A stretch of DNA of 64,000 nucleotides from Neobacillus sp. PS3-34 (GTDB lineage Bacteria; Bacillota; Bacilli; Bacillales; Cytobacillaceae), in contig NZ_CP133267.1 of NCBI RefSeq assembly GCF_030915465.1, positions 2,696,501 to 2,760,500 on the forward strand. Reading direction: 5' to 3'. This document shows positions 54,603-64,000 of this stretch, in pieces (the stretch's first letter is position 1; each line of letters begins with the position of its first letter). The position numbers and the translations under genes are program-made. The notes beneath the pieces are model-generated. The model was not told where the DNA came from and searched no databases. It saw only the letters and a list, made by a program, of their open reading frames with translations.

Positions 54603-55435
54603 TGGCGAGGCAAATAAATTGGCAGCTGCTGTTCAAGGTTGTTTTTTTATCCTTATTCCTTGTCTTTACCGTGTTCCCGCTTTACTGGATTTTCATTACT
54701 TCCTTAAAACCCACCAAGGATATGTTTTCTCTCCCAATTCACTATTCGCAGGAAACTATAACATTTGAAAACTATATTAATATTTTCAAGATTTCTAATT
54801 TCGATATTTATATCATGAATAGTTTAATCCTATCCATCGTCGCAGGATTTTTCTCTCTGATCATTGCGACACTGAGCGGATATGTTCTTGCCCGTTTTGA
54901 ATTCAAGGGTAAAACACAAGTGATTTTTGCGTTTTTCATAACACAAATGATCCCCTTATTTATTGGATTGGCGCCCTTATATTTATTAATGTCCAAGCTT
55001 CAGCTGCTTAACAAACTTCCATCTCTAATGCTCATGTATTCGGTGATGATGGTTCCCTTTTGTACCGTTATTATGAAAGGCTTCTTCGAACGGATTCCAT
55101 CGAGTCTTGAGGAAGCGGCAATGATTGATGGTTGTTCGAGAATGGCTGCTTTATTTAAAGTCATCATTCCTGTCATGCTTCCGGGAATCGCTGCGACATT
55201 CATTTTCGCCTTTGTGCAATGCTGGAACGAATTATTTCTAGCGATTATGTTTATCGACAAAGAAGAGGCAAAAACGATTCCTGTTGCTATGAATTCATTT
55301 ATCACTAAATTTGATATCGATTGGGGGGCGATGTCAGCCGCCACTGTTTTATCGGTGATTCCAACGCTGATTTTGTTCGCCTTCGCTCAAAAATACATTG
55401 TGGAAGGCATGACACAAGGCTCGGTTAAAGGGTAA
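54602..55435 (+). CDS. sugar ABC transporter permease
   Basis: 277 residues; ATG overlaps the previous stop by one base, indicating coupling. Six membrane segments, EAA loop SLEEAAMIDGCSRMAALFKV and C-terminus QKYIVEGMTQGSVKG, the usual MalG-type end. Followed by a terminator at 55462. Confidence 0.85.
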   Translation: MARQINWQLLFKVVFLSLFLVFTVFPLYWIFITSLKPTKDMFSLPIHYSQETITFENYINIFKISNFDIYIMNSLILSIVAGFFSLIIATLSGYVLARFEFKGKTQVIFAFFITQMIPLFIGLAPLYLLMSKLQLLNKLPSLMLMYSVMMVPFCTVIMKGFFERIPSSLEEAAMIDGCSRMAALFKVIIPVMLPGIAATFIFAFVQCWNELFLAIMFIDKEEAKTIPVAMNSFITKFDIDWGAMSAATVLSVIPTLILFAFAQKYIVEGMTQGSVKG

Positions 55436-55461
55436 AAGCAGGGACTCAAAAAGTCTGTCTT

Positions 55462-55497
55462 AAAAAACGAATCCGTTTCAATACTGGATTCGTTTTT
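55462..55497 (+). terminator. terminator of the importer operon
   Basis: AAAAACGAATCC-GTTTCAATACT-GGATTCGTTTTT. Confidence 0.85.
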
Positions 55498-55605
55498 CAA
55501 TGTACTAACAAAATCTCGAAGAGCTTCTGCTGCTTTTTAAAAAAGTCTGTTTTCTAAAAGATTGTTGTTTTGTAAATAGGTTTTAAAAAGCAAATCGTTG
55601 AAATA

Positions 55606-55832
55606 GAAGTTGATTTGAACGGAAGGTGCGAGCTCCTCGAAAATGCTCTCGCATTTCCTTCGTGCGGTGTTGATTCTAAGGAGCTGATTCAACGTCCTGC
55701 GGGAGCAGCGGGACAGGTGAGACCCCGCAGGCGCTGTGCGCCGAGGAGGCTCACCGCCCGCCCCGCGGAAAGCGAGCATCCTAGAGTGAAAATCAACTAC
55801 TCCTTAAATAGCAACAAAGTATACGAAAACAG
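55606..55832. repeat. GC-rich interspersed repeat, copy 2 (with ~60-bp insert)
   Basis: Same start (GAAGTTGATTTGAACGGAAG) and same core and end as copy 1 at 50074, but with about 60 extra bases (CTCCTCGAAAATGCTCTCGC ... AAGGAGCTGATTCAACGTC) after GGTGCGAG. An open frame runs through it into rhaEW, but this is accidental. Confidence 0.85.
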
Positions 55833-55866
55833 CCTTAAAAAAAGAAAATCAAACGGAGGATTTCGG

Positions 55867-57936
55867 ATGGTAAAGAGTTACTGGGATAGTGAAATAGCTT
55901 CACAAGTTTTAAATGGAGTAGAAGAATTAGTTTATCGTTCGAATTTGATTGGCTCAGATCGTACCGTATGTAACTGGGGTGGAGGCAATACTTCCATGAA
56001 GACGATGGAAAAGGATTTCCGCGGCCGTGATATGGAGGTTATGTGGGTAAAAGGAAGCGGCTCTGATTTAGCGACAATGCAAGCTCATAATTTTACTGGC
56101 TTGAACTTAGAAGATATTCGTCTATTATTTGAGCGTGATGAAATGACGGATGAAGATATGGTGGCATACCTTTCTCATTGTATGATTGACAGCAAACACC
56201 CGAGAGCATCCATTGAAACATTATTGCATGCTTTCCTTCCTTTTAAGCACGTCGACCATACACACCCAGATGCGATAATAAGCCTTTGCTGTGCGGACAA
56301 TGGCAAGCAGCTTGCGGAAGAGATTTTTGGAAATCGTTTTGTTTGGGTTCCATATGTACGCCCTGGCTTTACATTATCAAAAATGATTGCAGAAGGGGTA
56401 AAAAACAATCCCAATGCAGAGCTTGTGTTAATGGAAAAGCACGGACTTGTTACATGGGGAGAAACCTCAGAAGCGTCCTATGCGAAAACGATTGGAATTA
56501 TTAATGAAGCAGACCAATTTATAAATGAAAGAATGAATGAATCATCCGCATTTGGCGGACAAAAATATGAATCTCTTTCTGAGGAAGAGGCGACAAGCAT
56601 CCTGGCAAAAGTGATGCCAATTATCCGAGGCGCGGTGAGCGATGAAAAGAATATGCTCTTAACCTATGACCGTGGTAAAGATGTACAGCAATTTGTTAAT
56701 AGCTATCAAGCACCAGAACTATCACAAGTAGGTGCTGCATGCCCAGACCATCTTGTCCACACAAAACGTTTACCTCTTTTTATTAATTGGGATCCGCAAA
56801 CAAAGGACGCAGTAGCGTTGATTGCGAGTGTAAAAGAAGGAATTGCGAGATTCAAAGCGGAGTACAAAGAATACTTTGATCGTCATAAGCATGAAGGCGA
56901 TAAAATGTTTGAACCTGCACCAAGGGTCATTCTTATTCCGGGAATCGGGATGGTGAACACTGGTAAGGATGTTAGCAGCTCCAGAGTAAGCGGTGCCTTA
57001 TATCATCGTGCGATTTCGGTCATGAAAGGCGCAACAACATTAGGAAGCTTTGTTTCTTTGAGTGAAAACGAATCCTTCAATGTGGAATATTGGCCTCTGG
57101 AACTATATAAATTAACTCTTGCGCCAGCTGAAGCAGAATTCTCTAGAAAAGTTGCTTTTTTAACTGGCGGTGCGGGTGGAATTGGAAGTGAAACCTGCCG
57201 TCGCCTTGTATCCGAGGGTGCTCATGTTGTAATAGCAGACTTGAATGTTGAAGGTGCGGAAAAAGTGGCTGTTGAAATTAATGAAAAGTACGGTTCTGGA
57301 CGTGCCCTTGCAATAAAGATGGACGTAACGAAGGAGGATCAAGTTCAAGCTGCCTTCGATCAAACGGCACTCACCTTTGGAGGAGTGGACATCATTGTAA
57401 ACAATGCCGGTCTTGCAACATCAAGTCCAATTAACGAAACGACTCTTCAAGAATGGAATTTAAATATGGATGTGTTAGGAACTGGCTATTTCTTAGTTGC
57501 CCGCGAAGCCTTTAAGCAAATGAAACAGCAAGGCATCGGGGGAAATATGGTATTTGTCGGTTCGAAAAACTCCGTTTATGCCGGGAAGAATGCCGCCGCT
57601 TATAGTTCTGTCAAAGCCCTTGAATCACATTTGGCCAGATGTATTGCAGCTGAAGGTGGGGAGTATGGGATTCGCGTAAACTCTGTCCTTCCTGATGCTG
57701 TTCTCCAGGGCTCAGCAATTTGGGGCTCAAGCTGGCGTGAAGAACGTGCTGCCGCTTATGGAATCCATCCTGATCAATTAGAAGAGCACTATCGTAAACG
57801 GACAGCATTGCTTGTTAACATTTATCCAAAGGATATCGCTGAAGCAATCGCATTCCTTGCTTCATCAAAATCAGATAAAACCACTGGATGTATGTTGACC
57901 GTTGACGGCGGCGTACCGGCTGCGTTTCCAAGATAA
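55867..57936 (+). CDS. rhaEW: bifunctional rhamnulose-1-phosphate aldolase / lactaldehyde dehydrogenase
   Basis: About 689 residues from ATG 55867, behind ACGGAGGATTTCGG; longer upstream starts would lie in the repeat. Residues 1-~430 are the class II aldolase (NWGGGNTSMKTMEKDFRGRD, WVKGSGSDLATM, HVDHTHPDAIISL with zinc His residues, LMEKHGLVTWGE). Residues ~430-689 are an SDR (FLTGGAGGIGSETCRRLV, NNAGLATSSP, YSSVKALESH). The aldolase splits rhamnulose-1-phosphate into DHAP and lactaldehyde and the SDR oxidises the latter. Equivalent to B. subtilis YuxG. Confidence 0.95.
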   Translation: MVKSYWDSEIASQVLNGVEELVYRSNLIGSDRTVCNWGGGNTSMKTMEKDFRGRDMEVMWVKGSGSDLATMQAHNFTGLNLEDIRLLFERDEMTDEDMVAYLSHCMIDSKHPRASIETLLHAFLPFKHVDHTHPDAIISLCCADNGKQLAEEIFGNRFVWVPYVRPGFTLSKMIAEGVKNNPNAELVLMEKHGLVTWGETSEASYAKTIGIINEADQFINERMNESSAFGGQKYESLSEEEATSILAKVMPIIRGAVSDEKNMLLTYDRGKDVQQFVNSYQAPELSQVGAACPDHLVHTKRLPLFINWDPQTKDAVALIASVKEGIARFKAEYKEYFDRHKHEGDKMFEPAPRVILIPGIGMVNTGKDVSSSRVSGALYHRAISVMKGATTLGSFVSLSENESFNVEYWPLELYKLTLAPAEAEFSRKVAFLTGGAGGIGSETCRRLVSEGAHVVIADLNVEGAEKVAVEINEKYGSGRALAIKMDVTKEDQVQAAFDQTALTFGGVDIIVNNAGLATSSPINETTLQEWNLNMDVLGTGYFLVAREAFKQMKQQGIGGNMVFVGSKNSVYAGKNAAAYSSVKALESHLARCIAAEGGEYGIRVNSVLPDAVLQGSAIWGSSWREERAAAYGIHPDQLEEHYRKRTALLVNIYPKDIAEAIAFLASSKSDKTTGCMLTVDGGVPAAFPR

Positions 57937-57968
57937 ACAATTACTATATCTCACGTGAGGTGATGATG

Positions 57969-58295
57969 ATGGCGAAAAGTAACAAATACGCTTGGTCTTG
58001 GGAAATTAAAGAAGAGCATTTAGAAGAATATATCAATCTGCATTTAAATCCGTGGACAGAAGTTCTTGAGGAGCATAGCAAGGCGGGAATAAAGAATTAC
58101 TCTATCTTTCAAAATGGAAACCAATTTTTCTATTGCTTCGAATGTGACAATGTGGAAGCAGCGTTTGACTATATTGCCAAAAGTGATGCCTGCAGCCGGT
58201 GGAATGCTATCACTTCAAAAATGGTAAAAGGCTCTTTTGATTTTAATGAACCAAATCCAATCAAGCCACTTCGGGAAGTGTTTTATCTGAAATAA
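57969..58295 (+). CDS. rhaM: L-rhamnose mutarotase
   Basis: About 108 residues from ATG 57969 (several in-frame ATGs upstream; GTGAGGTG fits this one). RhaM motif: WSWEIKEEHLEEYINLH, GIKNYSIFQNGNQFFYCFE, WNAITSKMVKGSF, PLREVFYLK. Interconverts the anomers of rhamnose to speed isomerisation. Standard place between aldolase and kinase genes. Confidence 0.9.
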   Translation: MAKSNKYAWSWEIKEEHLEEYINLHLNPWTEVLEEHSKAGIKNYSIFQNGNQFFYCFECDNVEAAFDYIAKSDACSRWNAITSKMVKGSFDFNEPNPIKPLREVFYLK

Positions 58296-58335
58296 ACCCG
58301 TCCATTGATAGTAAGATAACTGAAGGGTGATGGTA

Positions 58336-59750
58336 ATGACAAAATACAGTGTTGCCGTCGATATCGGTGCCTCAGGTGGAAGGCTCATTTTAGGGTACCT
58401 TGAGAATGGGATATTAAAGTTAAGCGAAATTAATCGCTTTGAAAATAAGATGGTTAAAAAAGATAAGACGTTTTGCTGGGAGCTAGATCAGCTTTTTCAA
58501 GAAATTAAGAATGGTCTTAAACTATTTAGTGAAATAGAAATGAAGCCGGACAGTATCGGGATTGACACTTGGGCGGTTGATTTTTTGTTATTGGATGAAG
58601 AAGACTGTCCATTAACGGAAGCTGTTTCCTACCGCGACCCACGGACGGATGGCGTGATGGAAGAAGTCTTTAAGCTTGTCTCTAAGGAAAGGCTTTATTT
58701 AGAAACGGGCATCCAATTTCAAAAATTTAATACCATTTACCAACTCTTTTCTATCAAACAAAGCAATCCTGAAATCCTTGAAAAAGCAAAATCCTTTTTA
58801 ATGATCCCAGATTATTTCCATTTTTTATTAACAGGAAAGAAAGTAAATGAATATACGAATTCCACTTCAACACAGCTAGTGAATGCTTTTACGAAAAAGT
58901 GGGATTATCAGCTAATCGATTTACTAGGATTGAATAATAAGATGTTTAAAGAGATCCAATTGCCAAAAACCATTCTCGGAACTTTAGCACCAGAATTAGT
59001 TTCAGAACTCGGCTATGATATGAAAGTTATCCTTCCAGCAACACATGATACAGGCTCGGCTGTCCTTTCCGTTCCTGAAGAAGATGCGATCTACATCAGT
59101 TCTGGTACATGGTCATTGATTGGTGTGGAGAATGATGATCCAATTTGTACCGAGATGGCAATGGACTGTAATTTTTCCAATGAAGGCGGGATGGATTATC
59201 ACTTCCGATTCTTAAAAAATTGTATGGGTCTTTGGATGATCCAGGAAGTGAAGCGAAACTACAATGATAAATATTCCTTTGCCGAGCTCGTTGAATTAGC
59301 CAGAGAAGCAAAGGACTTCAGTGGAATCGTCAATGTGAACGATGATTGTTTCTTAAAACCTGACAACATGATTGAGGAAATCATGAATTATTGTATGAAG
59401 ACGAAACAGGCGATACCTACTGTGCCAGGGGAAGTGGCAAAATGTGTATTTAATAGTTTGGCAGCCAGCTATAAGACAGCGGTAGCTGAAATTGAAGGAA
59501 TTTTTGAAAAGAGATTTGATAAATTGAGTGTCATTGGCGGCGGCTGTCAAAATGAACTGCTCAATCAACTAATTGCCGATGTAACCAAAAAAGAGGTATA
59601 TGCAGGCCAGTCGAAGCAACAGCCATTGGCAACATTGTTGCACAATTAATTGCTCTAGGTGAAATTCGTGATATGAAGGAAGCCCGCTCAATCATTCAAA
59701 AATCATTTAAAGTGAAAAAATATTTACCTGCCAAATCTATAACAAACTGA
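58336..59750 (+). CDS. rhaB: rhamnulokinase (one frameshift)
   Basis: About 471 residues when repaired. FGGY kinase features: [93 protein letters not shown]. The frame closes early at 59649; at GGCC 59605-59608 one added C restores [20 protein letters not shown] and the C-terminus ending KSITN at TGA 59750. Phosphorylates rhamnulose with ATP. Start ATG 58336 is preferred to GTG 58327 and ATG 58330 by spacing to GAAGGG. Confidence 0.9.
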
Positions 59751-59766
59751 TAAGGGGGAAGGGGAA

Positions 59767-61020
59767 TTGTCCATACTTGAAAGCTATGAACTTGCCAAAC
59801 ATGCCTATTCAAAATGGGGTATTCATGTTGATGAAGTAGTGGAAAAGTTGAAAAATGTACCGATTTCTATTCATTGTTGGCAAGGTGATGATATCCGGGG
59901 ATTTGAAGTGAATCCAAGCGAATTATCAGGCGGTATTGATGTGACAGGAAACTATCCAGGTAAGGCAACCACTCCTGAAGAGTTAAGAAGTGACCTGGAA
60001 AAGGCGCTTTCATTGATACCGGGAAAGCATCGCGTCAATTTACATGCTATTTATGCGGAGACCAATGGCGAAATGGTGGAAAGAGATGAGCTTGAACCAA
60101 AGCATTTTGAAAACTGGGTGAAATGGGCGAAGGATAACGGACTTGGTTTGGATTACAATCCCACATTATTCTCCCACCCTAAAGCTGCAGATGGTTTGAC
60201 ACTTTCACATCCTAACGATGAAATTCGCGAATTCTGGATTCATCACTGTATTGGCAGCCGGAAAATTGGCGAGTATTTCGGAAAAGAGCTTGGTACACCT
60301 GCATTAACAAATATTTGGATTCCGGATGGCTATAAGGATATTCCGAGTGACCGCCTTGGTCCCAGACAAAGATTAAAGGATTCATTGGATAGGATCTATG
60401 CAGTTGAAGTAGATGAGAACTATAACTTGGATGCTGTGGAAAGTAAGGTGTTCGGCATTGGCTCTGAATCCTATGTAGTCGGATCTCATGAATTTTATCT
60501 TGGCTATGCTTTAAAAAATAAAAAATTGTGCTTACTTGATACAGGGCATTACCATCCAACGGAAAAGGTATCTGATAAAATTTCCTCGATGCTTCTTTAC
60601 AGCGATAAGCTTGCCCTGCACGTGTCAAGGCCTGTTCGCTGGGATAGTGATCATGTTGTTATTCTTGATGATGAATTAAGGGAAATCGCACATGAAATTG
60701 TTCGAAATGACGCGTTAAATCGTGTCATCATTGGGCTTGATTTCTTTGATGCCAGCATCAATCGTGTGGCAGCATGGACAATCGGTACACGAAATATGAT
60801 TAAAGCCTTGCTTTATGCGATGTTAGTTCCAAATGAATATCTAAAGCAATTGCAGGAGAAAGGTAATTTTACAGAAAGATTGGCGCTTATGGAAGAATTC
60901 AAAACCTATCCATTTGGAGCCGTTTGGGATTACTACTGCGAAACTACGGGTGTTCCAGTAAGAGAATCGTGGATAGAAGAAGTAAAAACGTATGAGCAAG
61001 AAGTTTTGTCTAAGAGATAA
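59767..61020 (+). CDS. rhaA: L-rhamnose isomerase
   Basis: 417 residues from TTG 59767, behind AAGGGGGAAGGGG. Typical motifs: [59 protein letters not shown] (metal-binding Asp and His), [14 protein letters not shown]. Converts L-rhamnose to L-rhamnulose, the first step of the pathway. Last gene of the operon. Confidence 0.95.
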   Translation: MSILESYELAKHAYSKWGIHVDEVVEKLKNVPISIHCWQGDDIRGFEVNPSELSGGIDVTGNYPGKATTPEELRSDLEKALSLIPGKHRVNLHAIYAETNGEMVERDELEPKHFENWVKWAKDNGLGLDYNPTLFSHPKAADGLTLSHPNDEIREFWIHHCIGSRKIGEYFGKELGTPALTNIWIPDGYKDIPSDRLGPRQRLKDSLDRIYAVEVDENYNLDAVESKVFGIGSESYVVGSHEFYLGYALKNKKLCLLDTGHYHPTEKVSDKISSMLLYSDKLALHVSRPVRWDSDHVVILDDELREIAHEIVRNDALNRVIIGLDFFDASINRVAAWTIGTRNMIKALLYAMLVPNEYLKQLQEKGNFTERLALMEEFKTYPFGAVWDYYCETTGVPVRESWIEEVKTYEQEVLSKR

Positions 61021-61050
61021 TAACGATTCCCTGCCGCCACCAACCAATAA

Positions 61051-61082
61051 TTGTCGAAAAATAGTTAATCAACCGTTTGATT
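61051..61082. repeat. 32-bp palindrome-containing repeat, copy 2
   Basis: TTGTCGAAAAATAG then TTAATCAACCGTTTGATT; two differences from 34087-34118. The hairpin at 61109 follows 26 bp later. Confidence 0.75.
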
Positions 61083-61108
61083 AATTGGATTTACGTCGAG
61101 CACTTTGG

Positions 61109-61148
61109 GTGACAGGCACCTTCCAATTGTCTGGAAGGTGCCTGTCAC
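61109..61148. repeat. 40-bp GTGACAGGCACC hairpin, copy 5
   Basis: GTGACAGGCACCTTCCA-ATTGTC-TGGAAGGTGCCTGTCAC. Confidence 0.9.
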
Positions 61149-61153
61149 CCCTG

Positions 61154-61203
61154 AAAAGAACCGGTCCTCCAGCACAATTGCATGGAGGACCGGCTCTTTT
61201 TTA
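61154..61203. terminator. bidirectional terminator between rhaA and the minus-strand gene
   Basis: AAAAGAACCGGTCCTCC and GGAGGACCGGCTCTTTTTT, a strong GC-rich stem reaching the stop codon of the minus-strand gene. Confidence 0.9.
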
Positions 61204-62153
61204 TTTAAACACTTTATAAGGTATTTTTACTTCAGGCATTCCGGCAGCATACGGGGCAACCTCATATTCCTGGAATATGATTGCGATGCCGTTTGAGGTG
61301 AAGTAGAATGGGCGGTTATTGTTTATTTCCATTTTGTTCAGATCACCAGTGAAAATTCCTTCGCCTCGTTTTGCACGATTCATAAGGTCTGCGATGGCAT
61401 ATTTTTTGATTTTGTTAAAGCCGGTTGTGCTTTGCGCAATATCTCCCAATTTCAGCTGCTGGCCTGTTAGCACATTGAAATTATAGGAAGTCACAATTTC
61501 CATTCCATGGGCCCCGCCGGTATATATATAGTCGTATACAAGAAGACTGAGTTGGTTGTTTTCATTGTACTTGACCTGATAGGTTACATCATATTCATAG
61601 CTATACATATAGTCCTCATCTTTAGGAACTGGATAGCCATGCTCATCCAAATACTTCTGCCGATCCTCTTTTTCCTGTGCTTCTAGTCGAAGTAAAGCCG
61701 TATAAGAATCATTGATGTGCTTTTTTAATGTCACGTTTATTTTATCCTGGGCCGCTTTGCTGAGCAGATTGGTCACCTGGGGATAATCAAGGACACCTTG
61801 GTATTTAATTTTGAGGACTGTTACTCCTAATGCCTGCAGCTTTTCCTTCGATGGAGTCTGGTATTTGATGCGGCTGTCACGGTCAATAAAATAGCCTGCG
61901 CCCAATCCCAGTTTTCCCGGAAGGAAGTTGTAAATGCGATACACTTCACCAGGGCTTAATTTTTTTACAAAAGTCTTTGTGACTCCATTCATCATATAAA
62001 GGTTAGTCTGCTTCAATACCGTCAATTGGCCGATTTCGCCTTTTTCAGTTCTGCACCGTTCCAGATTACCTTTGCCGAAGCGTTTTGAGGGAGGGAAGCA
62101 ATCAGAAGAAACGCCATGAAAACAATCAAACGAATGAATTTCTTTTTCATCAT
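61201..62153 (-). CDS. secreted KYETPSK-domain protein with DUF4163/DUF3298 (one frameshift)
   Basis: About 317 residues when repaired. Signal peptide (FIRLIVFMAFLLIASLPQNA). The N-terminal ~80 residues are the shared domain: WNGAELKKGEIGQLTVLK, KLSPGEVYRIYNF, LGLGAGYFI, KYQTPSKEKLQ. The rest is DUF4163 (LKIKYQGVLDYPQ) and DUF3298 (YIYTGGAHGMEIVTSYNF, FTSNGIAIIFQEYEVAPYAAGMP), as in PdaC and RsiV. The first frame ends at a stop after LKKAKSAN; one added A in the A run near 62045 restores KKGEIG. ATG 62153/62150 behind GGAGG. Function unknown; the layout suggests a wall-associated protein. Confidence 0.75.
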
Positions 62154-62241
62154 AACCTCCAGTAATCCATGCCTAATACGGCACGATTTATATTAAGCTC
62201 GCAATTTATATGGTATTCATCACTTCTGATTCTATGACTTT

Positions 62242-64000
62242 TTATTCGGCTCCAGCATCAACGCCACCGTTATCATCGGAAAATCCCACGTCGCTTGAAG
62301 AGGAGCTGCTTTCCAGCGGCACAATCCATTTCCAGGTATTTTTAAAAAATTCGCCAGGTTCTTGCCTGAAACGATCAGATAGGAGAGCGGCGCTGACGCG
62401 GCAGTCGCCGTATCGAAATGGATTGCCTTCATGTATCTTTTTGGCTGTTTCTTTCCTTTTAGCAAAAGGGACCGGACCATCCATTTTTCAAGCTCCCTGT
62501 ATAACGCTGTTTCCGGGATTCCTTCACGTTTTATATGTTTCGTAAATTCTCTTATAGTTGCTTTGATCGAAGCTGCCTTTTCGGTGAGTGTTAGCCTTGG
62601 TGTCAAGCAATAAAGAAGGCATGACAGGATAATGGGTGAAGCGAGCCCACGGATTATATGGGCATCAGTCAGCAAAAACGTTGCCGTCAGGGAAACGGTA
62701 AAGAAAAGTACGACACGCCAGCGCTGCTGGGGCTTGAGCCATCCCAGAACCAGAAGCGTACCGGCTAATGTTGCATAAAAAATAGTCCAAAATAAAGTCA
62801 CGGAGTCCAGGCTATAAGCATAAATAACAGCCGGGACCACAGCAGGCATCAGCGTCCTCGCCCGCAGCCGTATCCGTTTATCACTCAGAATGCCCGCTTC
62901 CTTCATTTCGCTTAGGACACTGGAAAACCATTCTTTTTCATCAGCCTTAAACAGCTGCCGCTCTGTTGTCTTATCCCGTTTTGTGGCTTCAGCAATATCG
63001 CTCATAAAAAAGGAGAGATTCCCGTTTTGGTCCTTGCACCTGAAGAGCCAGGACACAAGCTTTTGCTCAGAGGGGGACAGGCTGCTTTCCGGAACTTTCA
63101 ATGAAAAATAAAGCATCTCGTTCGGCGTGTGGTGTTCATTTTCAAACCTTGTTTTCATTTGTATTGCTCTGACCTCGGCCTTGCCTTTTTCAACCAGTGA
63201 ATATAAGCCAGCGAGAAGCGAATTCGAATTCTTTTTTCCACGGCAGTCGACCATATCCATGAGGAGAGGGTCACTCATTAGCCATTCGCTTGGATGGCTG
63301 GCTGCTTTCGATTGTGTTAAACGACGAAACAATATGGCCAGACAGGCGAGCCCAAGCACCGCAGCCGCTAGGTAAAGAAAATTCCCGTAGGTTTTTTGTT
63401 GTTCTTTTTTAGCCGCAGCTGTTTTTATCAGCTGTTTTTCCTGTGCGATGGCTTCTTTTAATGAAATCGGAGCCTTCGTTTTTTTCTGTTTAGCCATCAC
63501 AATTGAAGGAAACAGTAATCGGGCTTCTGTTAAAGTGTGCCTTTTGGAAACGGGTGTTTTTAACGTAACACCTCCAAACTGCTGATTCACTGTTTTTCCG
63601 AGCCCATCATGAATAAACGGATAGTATTCGTATGGATTGACTAAGTCAGGAAAGATAAAATCGATTGTTATGTTGTTTATGTCTGTATCATGGCTACCGC
63701 CTTTGCCAAAGATGGGTACCGTCAAGTCGCTGTAGGAGTGGTAGGACTTTACTGCGCCCTTTAATACATAGTAATAGAAGATGGTTTTCTTACCGCTTTT
63801 TGCTTGGGTATCACTCTTGAAGGTATACCCCTTCACATTAACTTGAAGAGGGTGCAAGTCCTTATCTTCAATATTGTAAATTTTTGCGTTTGGCTTAGAA
63901 ACTTCATAGGCAAAAAAATGATCTATCCCTTTATTGTACTTTTTAGAGAAAGTCCGTGTCACATTTTTAAAACTTCCATCAACCGTGTAGCTGTACAGTT
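62242..64000 (-). CDS. DUF2207 membrane protein (partial, cut by window edge; one frameshift)
   Basis: The frame is open past position 64000, so the N-terminus and signal peptide are missing. Extracellular DUF2207 domain first (VNVKGYTFKSDTQAKSGKKT, FIFPDLVNPYEYYPFI), then a membrane segment (FLYLAAAVLGLACLAILF), a cytoplasmic region (PSEWLMSDPLLMDMVDCRGK) and two to three more segments (VVLFFTVSLTATFLLTDAH). At 62353-62355 one missing base, assuming GGCC read as GGC, restores SGKNLAEFFKNTWKWIVP and a Ser/Gly-rich tail ending GGVDAGAE at 62242, the usual low-complexity end of this family. Function unknown. Confidence 0.75.

Noticed and set aside
55615..55866. N-terminal extension of rhaEW
   Set aside because: The extension is coded by the GC-rich interspersed repeat; ATG 55867 has a good GGAGG site and matches the start of known homologues.

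Overview
The window reads as chromosome of a low-GC Gram-positive spore-former of the Bacillaceae (Bacillus/Neobacillus-like). Supporting this are AGGAGG-type ribosome sites, frequent TTG/GTG starts, YfmQ-, CBO0543- and HXXEE-family genes, a Fur-controlled EfeU ferric permease, sugar ABC importers with no ATPase gene of their own, and the GC-rich interspersed repeat common in this family. No rRNA, tRNA, CRISPR array or complete insertion sequence was seen.

Layout. 1-4 kb: small orphan or broken genes, a frameshifted LysM/M23 cell-wall hydrolase and a DinB-family gene. 4.1-4.7 kb: tandem array of ~145-bp units beside a small secreted protein. 5.5-8.8 kb: YfmQ and an iron-uptake operon (efeU plus lipoprotein) behind two Fur boxes. 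9.0-27.8 kb: a run of about twenty single small genes (HXXEE, lipoproteins, CBO0543 membrane proteins, DinB, SRPBCC, SUKH, HExxH lipoprotein, LRR, GNAT, MBL fold, many unknowns). Almost every gene in it is separated from the next by a copy of an imperfectly palindromic ~80-95-bp element, with the elements in one orientation. 27.9-34 kb: MFS exporter, secreted 5'-nucleotidase, a second ~147-bp array, a BNR-repeat lipoprotein. 34.2-50 kb: mannoside-utilisation cluster (LacI regulator, ABC importer, GH13, DUF1861, GH130, GH2 mannosidase, dehydrogenase, MFS, ROK kinase, mannose-6-P isomerase), interrupted by a degenerate GGCGA-repeat tract. 50.3-61 kb: L-rhamnose cluster (GntR/FadR regulator, trans-sulfuration PLP enzyme, ABC importer, rhaEW, rhaM, rhaB, rhaA). 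61.2-64 kb: secreted DUF4163/DUF3298 protein and a DUF2207 membrane protein cut by the window edge.

Most striking is the 9.0-27.8 kb region: one gene, one element, over and over, like an integron cassette array. However, the element is not a canonical attC site and no integrase lies in the window. Elements are absent from the iron operon and from the whole catabolic half. Each element carries a central hairpin followed by Ts, so it probably also terminates transcription of its gene.

Second, eleven single-base frameshifts in otherwise conserved genes all fall at a GGCC tetramer, with one G or C of the run missing. This looks like a systematic sequencing artefact (for example at a methylated GGCC motif) rather than eleven dead genes, so those genes are annotated as whole.

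Third, a ~75-residue secreted domain ending in a KYETPSKAKL-type motif occurs in three proteins (4.9, 31.8 and 62 kb), two of which lie next to the two related ~145-bp tandem arrays.
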